Shown piece by piece: positions 44,947-53,259 of a stretch of 64,000 nucleotides of DNA. The notes under the pieces were generated by a model. It was not told the DNA's origin and did not search any database. It saw nothing but the letters and a program-made list of their open reading frames with translations. Position 1 is the stretch's first letter; every line of letters begins with the position of its first letter. Position numbers and translations under genes: made by a program. This stretch comes from Bdellovibrionales bacterium (GTDB taxonomy: Bacteria > Bdellovibrionota > UBA1018), in assembly GCA_016786465.1 (NCBI GenBank), contig JAEUWC010000013.1:1-64000 (forward strand), read 5' to 3'.

Positions 44947-45804
44947 TCAGGATCGGTGAAATCCGAATCCTTGTGATTTCGTAGTGTCCAAGACAAAAGG
45001 CTCAATAAGCTGCTGGGGGATGCGCGATCCAGGCTTCAATACGCGGAGCATCCAAAACAGAGGACGAAAAAAAGCCTCTGGGAAATCGAAAACGTTCGGC
45101 TTCTTGTTACCGTCGGCGGCTAATTTACGGACAATCTCTCCCACAGGAAGAGGCTTTATCGCAGCAAGATTAAGTACCTGATTCATTCCTCTTGAATCTG
45201 AAGTGTTCAGCAGGTGGACTTTCACAAAATCGACAAGATCATCGACATGTAAAATGCTTCTTGGGCTTTTTAATCCACCCAGCGGAAGTGGAATTCCTTT
45301 TTTAGCTAGGGCCCGAACCTTAGCCGGGCTTCCCGGCGCGTCCGGGCCATAGATCATGGGTGGACGAAGGATCGTGTACTGAATCGATGGATGACTGCGA
45401 CAAAAATCCTGAACTGCGACTTCGGCCATCCACTTCGAACGGCCATAATCGTCGGTGGGATCCGGTGCCTGAACTTCGGGAATGGGGCGGGCGTCTTTTG
45501 CGCGCCCATAGACCGAAGCACTGCTGATCAAAATGAACCGCGTGCATCCGATGTCGTGGGCATCTTGAAGAAGCTTTCGCGTGACGTCGACATGAAACCC
45601 AAAAACCTTTTGCGGGTCGTTTTCTCGCCCATGTGCGATTCCGGCAGCATGGATCACGACCGCGGCATCTTTTAAGAAGGGCCTAAAATCGGTCTGGGGT
45701 GTCCATTCAGGAATATCCTTTCGAGAAAGCCCGACGGCCCCAGGAATTTTCAGTAAATTCCGTCCAACAAACCCCGTGCTTCCGGTGACGACGATCTTTA
45801 GCAC
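44947..45804 (-). CDS. NAD-dependent epimerase/dehydratase, mosaic gene
   Basis: 285 residues. Extended SDR: GSTGFVGRN at the N-terminus binds NAD, then HAAGIAHG, the catalytic Ser in LISSASVYG and YGRSK for Tyr/Lys. The family includes UDP-glucose 4-epimerase and WbpV-like enzymes of surface-sugar synthesis; the exact sugar is unclear. The start is GTG at 45804, overlapping the alcohol dehydrogenase gene. GAG/CTC frequency and base composition change near 45200-45240, so the C-terminal 85 or so codons seem to have a different origin from the rest. Confidence 0.82.
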   Translation of the reverse strand: MLKIVVTGSTGFVGRNLLKIPGAVGLSRKDIPEWTPQTDFRPFLKDAAVVIHAAGIAHGRENDPQKVFGFHVDVTRKLLQDAHDIGCTRFILISSASVYGRAKDARPIPEVQAPDPTDDYGRSKWMAEVAVQDFCRSHPSIQYTILRPPMIYGPDAPGSPAKVRALAKKGIPLPLGGLKSPRSILHVDDLVDFVKVHLLNTSDSRGMNQVLNLAAIKPLPVGEIVRKLAADGNKKPNVFDFPEAFFRPLFWMLRVLKPGSRIPQQLIEPFVLDTTKSQGFGFHRS

Positions 45805-46907
45805 TGGGCCATCACCTGGTCCCAGGCGCGCACCAAGATTTGCCGTGCCTGAAGGTCATCCACTTGGGCTAGGTTGTTATCGGCCCTGGCTGCTTGAATT
45901 AGTTTTCCCTTCAATCCCAAAAGTTTCGCGGACCCTGGGATTTTTTTATTCAGTTCAGCTGCCAAGCCCAGTTCTTTAAAAAAGGCGTAAACACGCGAAA
46001 CGCCTTCATCAGCCGATTTCACCGACAGGGCAAAAAAAACATCTTTCATCTGATCCAATTCAGCTTGGGCGTTAACGCGAAGGACTTCGCCTAGGCTAAA
46101 GCTGCAGGCTAGACCATGGGGAACGTCCAGTTCTGAAGTAATGGGGTAGGACATCGAATGCGCAAGCGCCGTTCGGTTTTGGGCAATCGCCTGTCCCGCC
46201 CATACAGATGCTTCCTGAACTTCGCGACGGGATTCCAGATTCCTGGGTTCTTTCAACACCCTAGGTAGGTGTTTCAGAAGCTTTTGAACGGCGCCACTTG
46301 CAAGCTTCACGCTTTCGGGGTTTCGGTTTCGGTTCCAAAGGGTTTCCAAAGCGTGGGAAAACGCATCCAGTCCCGTGAAAAGGCTTAAGTCATGGGGCTG
46401 GGTTGCGGTCAGTTCCGGGATCAGAATTGCGGCTTCTGAAAAAAGTTTAGGGTGATGGATTGAATACTTGGCCCCGGTCTTTTCGTCCCAAATGGTACCA
46501 AACGGGGTCACTTCGCTGCCGGTGCCCGCGGTTGTTGGGATGGCAATGATCGGAAGCGGTTGAAATTCTTTGGGCAATGGAACGCCATTTCTTAGGTGCA
46601 AAGATAGCCAATCCGACTGCTGGATCAATTCGGGGCAAAGCAAGGCCGCTACCCCCTTTGCGGTATCCAGCGTGCTACCACCCCCGATGGCTAGAAGGAT
46701 TTCTGGGGGATTTGACTTCATGGCGTTGGCCGCTTTTTGAACCGCGGCAATGGTGGGGTTGGGCGCGATTTCTGAAAAAATCCCAAGCGGCTTGGGATAG
46801 TCTAGGATTTTCGCGGAACGCTTCAGGGTGCCTTCTGTCGCCAGGACCCAGAAGCCACGGCCTGCGATGACCGCTTGCAGTTTCGGATCTGAAAGAAGCC
46901 TAACCAA
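45798..46907 (-). CDS. Iron-containing alcohol dehydrogenase, probable phosphonoacetaldehyde reductase
   Basis: 369 residues from a TTG at 46907 with GGTGG seven bases upstream. The fold is group III alcohol dehydrogenase: GGGSTLDTAKG binds the nucleotide, TTAGTGSEVTPFGT is the family signature, and His residues for the metal lie in DAFSHALE and DVPHGLACS. It overlaps the phosphonopyruvate decarboxylase gene by 8 bases. In phosphonate clusters such an enzyme (PhpC-like) reduces phosphonoacetaldehyde to 2-hydroxyethylphosphonate, which is the inferred role here. Confidence 0.82.
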   Translation of the reverse strand: MVRLLSDPKLQAVIAGRGFWVLATEGTLKRSAKILDYPKPLGIFSEIAPNPTIAAVQKAANAMKSNPPEILLAIGGGSTLDTAKGVAALLCPELIQQSDWLSLHLRNGVPLPKEFQPLPIIAIPTTAGTGSEVTPFGTIWDEKTGAKYSIHHPKLFSEAAILIPELTATQPHDLSLFTGLDAFSHALETLWNRNRNPESVKLASGAVQKLLKHLPRVLKEPRNLESRREVQEASVWAGQAIAQNRTALAHSMSYPITSELDVPHGLACSFSLGEVLRVNAQAELDQMKDVFFALSVKSADEGVSRVYAFFKELGLAAELNKKIPGSAKLLGLKGKLIQAARADNNLAQVDDLQARQILVRAWDQVMAQC

Positions 46908-48069
46908 GCGTTTTCCACCAGTCCCTGAACTGGTCTTTGACCTGAACCGGAGTCACCGTGGGGCGTCCCAGTTTCTGATCCGTTGAAATTCCGACTTTTG
47001 CGTGGATCAGGCAGGGGCCTTTTTGATCTTTCGCAATCGGAAGAATTTTTTTGAAGTCTTCCAACTGATCGGTGCGCCAGATTCTTTGATAACCCGCCGC
47101 CGATGCGATCATTGCGAAATCAACCGTGGAACTGACCGTAGGCTGTGCACCCGTCGATTCGTGAACTTCATTGTCCAAAATAATGTGTAAGAATCGTTCG
47201 GGACGATAGTGGCCAATTGTGGCTAGATTTCCCATCTTCATCAAAGCCGCGCCATCACCATCAATCACGGTGACATGTTTTTTTCCGCGCGCGGATTCAT
47301 GAATTCCAAATCCAATTCCGGATGCGCAGCCCATCGATCCCACGACGTAAAGCTGCCCAGGACGGTGACCCAGGGTAAAAAGTTCGCGTCCGATTTTCCC
47401 AGTGGTCGCTACCAATCCACTTTCTTTTCCGACCCCTTCGCGAACTGCCTGGATGTAATCCATTCTCGGCGCCCACTTTGATGGTGGATTCGAAAAGACT
47501 CCGATCAGTCGCCCATCCTCATGGGCTGGTTTGGGCATAACGGTTCTTGGTCTGGGTACCAATTCGCAGTCGGCCACTGATCCTTTTTTCATGACCAGCG
47601 CATAGGGCATTCCGGTCTTTGCCATGGAATCCTCGGCGCGCTGAAGCACCGCTTCGACCTGACTGGCTTCTTTTGGAAAAACTTCCCAAGGAATCTGCAT
47701 CAGATCCAACATCTTTTCGGTGATTTGACCCATCAGTTCGTGCTGAGGTTCATCAGCGACACCGGGCTCGGCGCGATGGGTCGTGATCAATAGAACCGGG
47801 ATACGAAATGGGAAATTCAACGACGTCAGCGGATTCACCGTGTTTCCCAGCCCTGAATTCTGGCAAATCATCACGGCCTTCTGCCCGGCCAGCGCGGCGC
47901 CGGACGCGATTCCAACTGCTTCGCCTTCACTGGATGCTCCGACGTACTTCAAAGAAGAATCGTTCAAAACCGAATTGATGAATGGGGTCAGGAACGAACA
48001 AGGCACGCCGGTCCAGAAGGTGTAGCCCTGGCGGACGGCGGGTCCCAGGAAGTCGGAAGCTTGGATCAT
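46900..48069 (-). CDS. Phosphonopyruvate decarboxylase
   Basis: 389 residues. ThDP-dependent enzyme of the Ppd type: FWTGVPCSFLTPFINS at the start, the activating Glu in ASSEGEAVGIASG, NSGLGNTVNPLTSL, and the cofactor/Mg motif VIDGDGAALMKMG with VEST-like NEVHESTGAQ. It turns phosphonopyruvate into phosphonoacetaldehyde, the step that drives the unfavourable PEP mutase reaction. Sulfopyruvate decarboxylase is a relative but usually has split subunits. No PEP mutase gene occurs in this window. First gene of a minus-strand unit, diverging from legC. Confidence 0.85.
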   Translation of the reverse strand: MIQASDFLGPAVRQGYTFWTGVPCSFLTPFINSVLNDSSLKYVGASSEGEAVGIASGAALAGQKAVMICQNSGLGNTVNPLTSLNFPFRIPVLLITTHRAEPGVADEPQHELMGQITEKMLDLMQIPWEVFPKEASQVEAVLQRAEDSMAKTGMPYALVMKKGSVADCELVPRPRTVMPKPAHEDGRLIGVFSNPPSKWAPRMDYIQAVREGVGKESGLVATTGKIGRELFTLGHRPGQLYVVGSMGCASGIGFGIHESARGKKHVTVIDGDGAALMKMGNLATIGHYRPERFLHIILDNEVHESTGAQPTVSSTVDFAMIASAAGYQRIWRTDQLEDFKKILPIAKDQKGPCLIHAKVGISTDQKLGRPTVTPVQVKDQFRDWWKTLG

Positions 48070-48154
48070 GGGTCGCAGATTTTCATGGATTGAAGGACAG
48101 GGTCAAGCGCAAATCCGGCTGTTGTTTCATGGACTTTGCGTTAAGGTGGATGCA

Positions 48155-49333
48155 ATGGAATTGCCTTCCAATCTTTTCGACGCACTTCAGCGGATCCAAG
48201 GTTTTTTACCCGAAACCGGAGCCGTTTTGCACGAGCCCCGATTCGTGGGCAATGAATCCAAGTACGTCCAGGATTGCATCGCGACGGGATGGGTTTCGTC
48301 GGTCGGAAGTTACGTGGATCGCTTTGAATCCGACCTTGCCGCGTACACCGGGGTCAAGCGCGCGGTAGTCGTCGCGAATGGTACGGTTGCGCTGCAGGTG
48401 GCATTGGAACTTGCCGATGTTCGACCCGGGGACGAAGTACTGATTCCGACATTAAGTTTTATCGCTACCGCCAATGCGGTTATGCATGCGGGTGCGACAC
48501 CCCATTTTGTCGATTCAGAAGAAAAATCGCTGGGAATCGATGTTCCCAAGCTTTCCGCTTACCTGGATTCGGTCGCTGAAAAAACTTCAGTCGGGGTCAT
48601 CAACAAGAAAACGGGCAAAAGGATTGCGGCGATCGTTCCTGTTCATATTTTTGGCCATCCTGTCGATTTGGATGCGCTATTGGACCTGGGCCGAAAATGG
48701 GGACTGGTCGTTCTAGAAGATGCGGCCGAATCACTGGGGTCCCTTTATCAAGGAAAGCACACGGGAAGTTTCGGACGGCTTTCAGCGGTCAGCTTCAACG
48801 GAAATAAGATAGTGACCAGCGGCGGTGGCGGCGCCATCTTGACCCAAGACGAAGCGCTTGGAAAAAGGGCGAAGCACTTAACGACTACTGCTAAAATTCC
48901 CCACGCTTGGGAATTCGTGCATGACGAAGTCGGTTACAATTTTCGACTGACCAACCTGGCGGCGGCTTTGGGGTGCGCGCAACTTGAACAGATTTCGACT
49001 TTTGTCGAAAAGAAGCGCCGTCTGGCTGACGAATACCGCAGTCTTTTGAAAGGGATTTCTGGTTTTAAGCTACTTCAGGAACCTTCGTATTCGAAAAGCA
49101 ACTATTGGTTGAATGCTTTGGTTTTGGATACTTCATTTCAAAAGCACCGCGACGACTTCATTCAAAGGGCGCATGAAATGAAAGTCGGGGTTCGCCCCGT
49201 GTGGAAGCTTTTGCATAGCTTAAAGATGTACCGCGACTGCCCCCGTTCCGATCTTTCAGTTGCTGAAAAGCTGGAACGCTCGGTGATTTGCCTGCCCAGC
49301 AGTCCCTTTTTGGCAGGGGGGCGAAGAACGTGA
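48155..49333 (+). CDS. legC: LegC-family PLP-dependent aminotransferase
   Basis: 392 residues from the ATG at 48155, with AAGG eight bases upstream. It is a DegT/DnrJ/EryC1-fold enzyme. The PLP lysine lies in SFNGNKIVTSGGGGAI, the cofactor Asp region is LVVLEDAAESLGS, and PHAWEFVHDEVGYNFRLTN follows. LegC installs the 4-amino group on the nucleotide-linked 4-keto-6-deoxy sugar in legionaminic acid synthesis. The assignment rests on the family and on legB, legG, legI and legF nearby. GTGA overlap with the formyltransferase. Confidence 0.88.
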   Translation: MELPSNLFDALQRIQGFLPETGAVLHEPRFVGNESKYVQDCIATGWVSSVGSYVDRFESDLAAYTGVKRAVVVANGTVALQVALELADVRPGDEVLIPTLSFIATANAVMHAGATPHFVDSEEKSLGIDVPKLSAYLDSVAEKTSVGVINKKTGKRIAAIVPVHIFGHPVDLDALLDLGRKWGLVVLEDAAESLGSLYQGKHTGSFGRLSAVSFNGNKIVTSGGGGAILTQDEALGKRAKHLTTTAKIPHAWEFVHDEVGYNFRLTNLAAALGCAQLEQISTFVEKKRRLADEYRSLLKGISGFKLLQEPSYSKSNYWLNALVLDTSFQKHRDDFIQRAHEMKVGVRPVWKLLHSLKMYRDCPRSDLSVAEKLERSVICLPSSPFLAGGRRT

Positions 49334-50235
49334 AAAACTCGGCGCTGCGATTGGGGTATTTTGCCGACGGACCGTGGGCTCATCAGGCCTTTCAAAAGAT
49401 CATAGCCGATTCGCGATTTGAAGTCGCGTTTGTATGCCTTCGTTGGACCCATCAGGATCCTGTTTTGAAACAGATGGCAGAAAAAGCGGGAATTCACGTT
49501 TTTTCCGTACCCAAGATCAATGCGCCAGATGTTTTGGAAAAACTGCGTGGGGAAGAATGTAGAATCTTCGTGTCGATGTCCTTTGATCAGATTTTTAAAG
49601 CTGACATTTTGAAGATCGCGCCGCTAGGAATCATCAATTGTCATGCCGGTAAATTGCCGTTTTATCGCGGTCGCAATATTTTGAATTGGGCGCTGATCAA
49701 TGACGAAAAAGAACTGGGTGTCACCGTTCACCATGTAGATACCGGAATTGACACAGGCGATATCATCTTACAAAAGTGCACGCCCATTACCGACGAAGAT
49801 GACTATGCCAGCCTTCACGCTAAGGCCGTCGCGATTTGTGCGGACCTGCTTTACGAATCCTTGGTTCAGATTCAAGAAGGTCGCGCTAAGCGCATCGTCC
49901 AATCGACGATTCACCCGGTGGGGATGTACTGCGCCCAGCGCAAGCCTGGGGATGAAATCCTAAATTGGAATCAGACCAGCCGTGAAATCTTCAACTTCGT
50001 GCGCGCGATCGCTAAGCCCGGGCCACGCGCGACGACGAAGTACCTGGGGCAGGACGCCTTCATCAATCGCGTGATCGAAGTGAAAGATTCGCCCCAGTAC
50101 AAAGGGACCCCAGGCCAAATTTTAGGAAAAGGGAAGAACGGTTGGCTGGTCAAGACGAAGGACAGCTTTGTCGAAGTTCTGGAAATTGAAGTGACGGGCG
50201 GTGCCGTACTTCGCCCCGGAGAACGGTTTGGTTAG
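49330..50235 (+). CDS. Sugar N-formyltransferase
   Basis: 301 residues from a GTG at 49330 in GTGA overlap with legC. It has the methionyl-tRNA-formyltransferase-like fold with catalytic N103, H105 and D141, in IINCHAGKLPFYRGRN and VDTGIDTGD. It transfers formyl from N10-formyl-THF to an amino sugar; relatives include the ArnA N-domain and WlaRD/FdtF-type enzymes. The C-terminal domain is small. In the legionaminate pathway LegH would acetylate the amine made by LegC. Here a formyltransferase occupies that place, suggesting a 7-formamido product. Confidence 0.82.
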   Translation: MKNSALRLGYFADGPWAHQAFQKIIADSRFEVAFVCLRWTHQDPVLKQMAEKAGIHVFSVPKINAPDVLEKLRGEECRIFVSMSFDQIFKADILKIAPLGIINCHAGKLPFYRGRNILNWALINDEKELGVTVHHVDTGIDTGDIILQKCTPITDEDDYASLHAKAVAICADLLYESLVQIQEGRAKRIVQSTIHPVGMYCAQRKPGDEILNWNQTSREIFNFVRAIAKPGPRATTKYLGQDAFINRVIEVKDSPQYKGTPGQILGKGKNGWLVKTKDSFVEVLEIEVTGGAVLRPGERFG

Positions 50236-50254
50236 GCTCCAATTTTTTTGAAGA

Positions 50255-51004
50255 TCAAGAAGACCTTGGGACGCTAAGATCTTTTCTGGACCGCCAAAGT
50301 TTCAGGGCGATCCGGGGTGGATAGATCAAAGCGAAAAACAGAAAGTACCCGACGGTGTAAAACGACGGCAGTTCCAAAAGCCCAAGCACCAAAAGTGCAA
50401 CAGGGGATAGGGCAGCCAGATTTTCTTGAAACTGTTCGGCCAGATTCTTCCAAGATTTTTGGGCGGCTTTGGGCTTAGATCCCGATGACGAAGTTCCAGC
50501 TTCCAGCGCAAATGCCTTGATTCGCATGTCGGTATAGGCGCTGCAAGCGATCATAAAGGTGCTCCATGCACCTGCGATCGCTTCAAATTCGGCGGGCAAA
50601 AGGTGTGCGTGAAGCCGGATATTTCCGCAGGCGACGAAAATGTAAGTAGCCGATGCCAACTGATCGACAAACCCATCCAGGGTTTTTCCGAATACAGAAT
50701 TAGTCTTCCGGTACCGAGCAATATTTCCGTCGACGTAATCCAAAAGCGTAAAGCAGAAAAACAGAACGTAGCCGGCCTTCGCAAGATTCCAATCGCCCGA
50801 AAGCAGAAGACCCCAAATGATGGGAAGCAGGCTTGCGGCAAGAAGGGTGACCGCATTTGCCGACCATCCGGTTGCGATGAATGCGGTCGTCGGAAGCCAT
50901 GACGCTGGGCGAAAGATTAACCAGCACGCCAGGACGCGGCGATCCAATGCGGGCTTGCCGCTGTTTTTGTAGGAATTCAGCAAATCATTGAGAATTTGGG
51001 ACAT
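50255..51004 (-). CDS. CDP-alcohol phosphatidyltransferase family protein
   Basis: 249 residues, integral membrane. The full family motif D-x2-D-G-x2-A-R-x8-G-x3-D-x3-D is present in DYVDGNIARY...FGKTLDGFVDQ (about 90-115). Five or six hydrophobic helices surround it. These enzymes move a phospho-alcohol from a CDP-linked donor to an alcohol acceptor, usually in phospholipid synthesis. It is read against the surrounding legionaminate genes. Because phosphonate genes lie close by, a phosphonate headgroup acceptor or donor is possible, but that is inference. Confidence 0.85.
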   Translation of the reverse strand: MSQILNDLLNSYKNSGKPALDRRVLACWLIFRPASWLPTTAFIATGWSANAVTLLAASLLPIIWGLLLSGDWNLAKAGYVLFFCFTLLDYVDGNIARYRKTNSVFGKTLDGFVDQLASATYIFVACGNIRLHAHLLPAEFEAIAGAWSTFMIACSAYTDMRIKAFALEAGTSSSGSKPKAAQKSWKNLAEQFQENLAALSPVALLVLGLLELPSFYTVGYFLFFALIYPPRIALKLWRSRKDLSVPRSS

Positions 51005-51064
51005 TTTTCAGGTTTATGACTTGATCCTCACGGCTTGTCAAAGTTACACCCAATTAAATTCCAA

Positions 51065-52087
51065 ATGTCGCTGCATCCCAGTTTGAAAAACAAGAAAATC
51101 CTGGTCACCGGGGCCGATGGCTTCATCGGATCGCATTTGACCGAAAGCTTGGTTCGCGAAGGTTGCCGGGTCAAAGCCTTCACGCTTTATAATTCTTTTA
51201 ATTCCTGGGGTTGGCTGGACCATTCTCCAAAGGAAATCAAAAATGAATTGGAAGTTTTTTCAGGCGATATCCGTGACCCCTTTGGTGTGAAAGAAGCCAT
51301 GAAGGATTGCGACACGGTTCTTCATTTGGCGGCCTTGATCGCCATTCCCTATTCGTACCATTCACCGGCCAACTATGTTGAAACCAATGTTTCGGGGACC
51401 TTGAATATTCTTCAAGCGGCGAAAGAACTTGGGGTTTCAAAAGTCGTACATACTTCGACCAGCGAAGTCTATGGCACGGCCCAGTTCGTACCCATCACCG
51501 AAGAACATCCCCTTCAGGGACAGTCACCGTATTCTGCCACGAAGATCGGCGCCGATCAGATTGCGCTTTCGTTTTACCGTTCATTTGGAACGCCGGTTTC
51601 GGTGATTCGCCCGTTCAATACTTACGGGCCGCGCCAGTCAGCGCGTGCGATCATTCCAACGATCATCACCCAGATCGCATCCGGGAAAAAACAAATCCAC
51701 TTGGGAAGTCTGACACCCACACGCGATTTCAGTTTTGTCGAAGACACCGTTCGCGGCTTTATGGCGGTCGCCGGAAGCGAAAAATCGGTCGGTGAAGTGA
51801 TCAATGTTTCCAGCAATTACGAAGTTTCAATTGGTGAAACCGCAAAAATGATTGCTGAAATCATGGGCAAGTCCATCGAAATTACGACCGACGAAGCCCG
51901 GGTTCGTCCTGAAAAAAGCGAAGTCGAAAGGCTTTGGGGTGAAAACCAAAAGGCAAAACGCCTTTTGGGTTGGTCACCTGAATATTCAGGAAAAGAAGGC
52001 CTTCGGGCGGGCCTGAAGAAAACGATTGATTGGTTTTCCGTTGCCGAAAATCTGAAGCAATACAAGGCGGACATTTACAACTTATGA
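51065..52087 (+). CDS. legB: NAD-dependent nucleotide-sugar 4,6-dehydratase (LegB-like)
   Basis: 340 residues from the ATG at 51065. Extended SDR with GADGFIGSHL (NAD site), the catalytic Thr/Ser in HTSTSEVYG and YSATKIGAD. The segment ALIAIPYSYHSPANYVETNV matches LegB-type dehydratases. It converts the nucleotide-activated N-acetylglucosamine to its 4-keto-6-deoxy form, the first committed step of legionaminic acid synthesis. ATGA overlap with legG downstream. Confidence 0.9.
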   Translation: MSLHPSLKNKKILVTGADGFIGSHLTESLVREGCRVKAFTLYNSFNSWGWLDHSPKEIKNELEVFSGDIRDPFGVKEAMKDCDTVLHLAALIAIPYSYHSPANYVETNVSGTLNILQAAKELGVSKVVHTSTSEVYGTAQFVPITEEHPLQGQSPYSATKIGADQIALSFYRSFGTPVSVIRPFNTYGPRQSARAIIPTIITQIASGKKQIHLGSLTPTRDFSFVEDTVRGFMAVAGSEKSVGEVINVSSNYEVSIGETAKMIAEIMGKSIEITTDEARVRPEKSEVERLWGENQKAKRLLGWSPEYSGKEGLRAGLKKTIDWFSVAENLKQYKADIYNL

Positions 52088-53259
52088 ACTTGCGAAAAGT
52101 CTGTGTCGTCACCGGTTCGCGTGCTGACTACGGGCTTCTGCAAGGTCTGCTGGAGGAAATTCGGGCTACCCAGGGGCTTGATCTTCGGGTGGCGGTGACC
52201 GGAATGCATCTGTCGCCCAGGTACGGAAATACGTTCGACCAAATTGAAAAAGACGGGTTTCAAATCACGCATCGTGTGGACGTTCGTCTGGATCAGGACA
52301 CACATCTAGGCATCAGCCGTTCGGTCGGATTGGGGGTTTCTGGCTTTGCAGAAGTTTTTGACAAAGATCGTCCCGACCTAGTCGTTGTCCTTGGGGATCG
52401 CTTTGAAATCCTAGCAGCGACCCAGGCTGCGATGCTGGCCCGAATTCCCATAGCCCATATTCACGGCGGGGAAATTACTGAAGGGGCTGTCGACGAATCC
52501 ATTCGGCATGCGATTACCAAAATGGCGAATCTTCACTTTGTGACGGCAGACGCCCATCGCAAAAGGGTGATTCAGATGGGTGAAAACCCCGCGCATGTCT
52601 TCAACACCGGCGCTCCGGGTCTGGACTTCATTCGAAAGGCCAAGCTTTTGTCTCGTGCGGAATTTGAAGCGGAAACCGGCTTTCTTCTGGGCGCGCAGAA
52701 TTTTCTAGTGACATTTCACCCCGTCACTTTGGGAACGCGATCTTCAAAGCAATCCTTGGCTGATCTTCTTTTGGCTTTGGATTCTTTCCCGGATGCACAC
52801 CTGATCTTTACCCGTCCAAATGCAGATGCAGACGGGCGGGTGATTTCAGAAATGATCGATGATTATGTTTCAAAGGCTAAACAGCGTCGATTCGTCGCTA
52901 CTTCGTTGGGTCAGATTCGCTATTTAAGCGCCATGAAGAATGTTCAGGCCGTGATTGGAAATTCGTCCAGTGGAATCATCGAGGCTCCGGCTTTGAAAGT
53001 CGCAACTGTGAACATCGGCGATCGGCAGAAGGGACGCTTAAGCGGACCCAGTGTTATCCATTCGGCAGATGATGCCGCATCGATCGTCAAGGCGATTCAA
53101 AAAGCGCTATCGCCCCAGTTTCAGCAGCAGCTGGCTACGGTATCGTCCTTATACGGAGACGGGCACGCATCCGCCAAGATTTGCCAGCAGATTGCTTCAG
53201 TTCACTTGCACGACCTGCAACGGAAACCTTTTTTTGATCAAAAAGGGGTAGTCGTTTGA
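52084..53259 (+). CDS. legG: Hydrolysing UDP/GDP-sugar 2-epimerase (LegG/NeuC-like)
   Basis: 391 residues from the ATG at 52084. GT-B-like fold: SRADYGLLQGLL at the N-terminus, LGDRFEILAATQA, HIHGGEITEGAVDESIRHA (catalytic region) and NSSSGIIEAPAL near the end. It removes the nucleotide and inverts C2 to give the manno-configured diamino sugar used by LegI. The following gene begins at a TTG in its last codons. Confidence 0.92.
   Translation: MNLRKVCVVTGSRADYGLLQGLLEEIRATQGLDLRVAVTGMHLSPRYGNTFDQIEKDGFQITHRVDVRLDQDTHLGISRSVGLGVSGFAEVFDKDRPDLVVVLGDRFEILAATQAAMLARIPIAHIHGGEITEGAVDESIRHAITKMANLHFVTADAHRKRVIQMGENPAHVFNTGAPGLDFIRKAKLLSRAEFEAETGFLLGAQNFLVTFHPVTLGTRSSKQSLADLLLALDSFPDAHLIFTRPNADADGRVISEMIDDYVSKAKQRRFVATSLGQIRYLSAMKNVQAVIGNSSSGIIEAPALKVATVNIGDRQKGRLSGPSVIHSADDAASIVKAIQKALSPQFQQQLATVSSLYGDGHASAKICQQIASVHLHDLQRKPFFDQKGVVV

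Larger units (their letters stand above)
41581..45240. mobile_element. Putative horizontally acquired segment in the surface-glycan locus
   Basis: Composition changes abruptly. GAG/CTC trinucleotides are rare in flanking DNA (none in 45241-45480) but common inside (9 in 42001-42300, 7 in 45001-45240). A line counted at 44401-44460 has 23 G/C of 60, against 32 of 60 at 11521. The segment holds a Wzx-like flippase, a methyltransferase and a PhyH-like gene, and its right limit lies inside the epimerase gene. No transposase, integrase or direct repeat was seen, so homologous exchange is likelier than an active element. Limits approximate. Confidence 0.55.

Noticed and set aside
41581-45240. Prophage or integrative element for the odd segment
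   Set aside because: No integrase, transposase, tRNA target or flanking repeats visible; genes are surface-glycan functions only.
46900-48069. Acetolactate synthase
   Set aside because: Too short at 389 residues and lacks the FAD domain; the motifs fit phosphonopyruvate decarboxylase.
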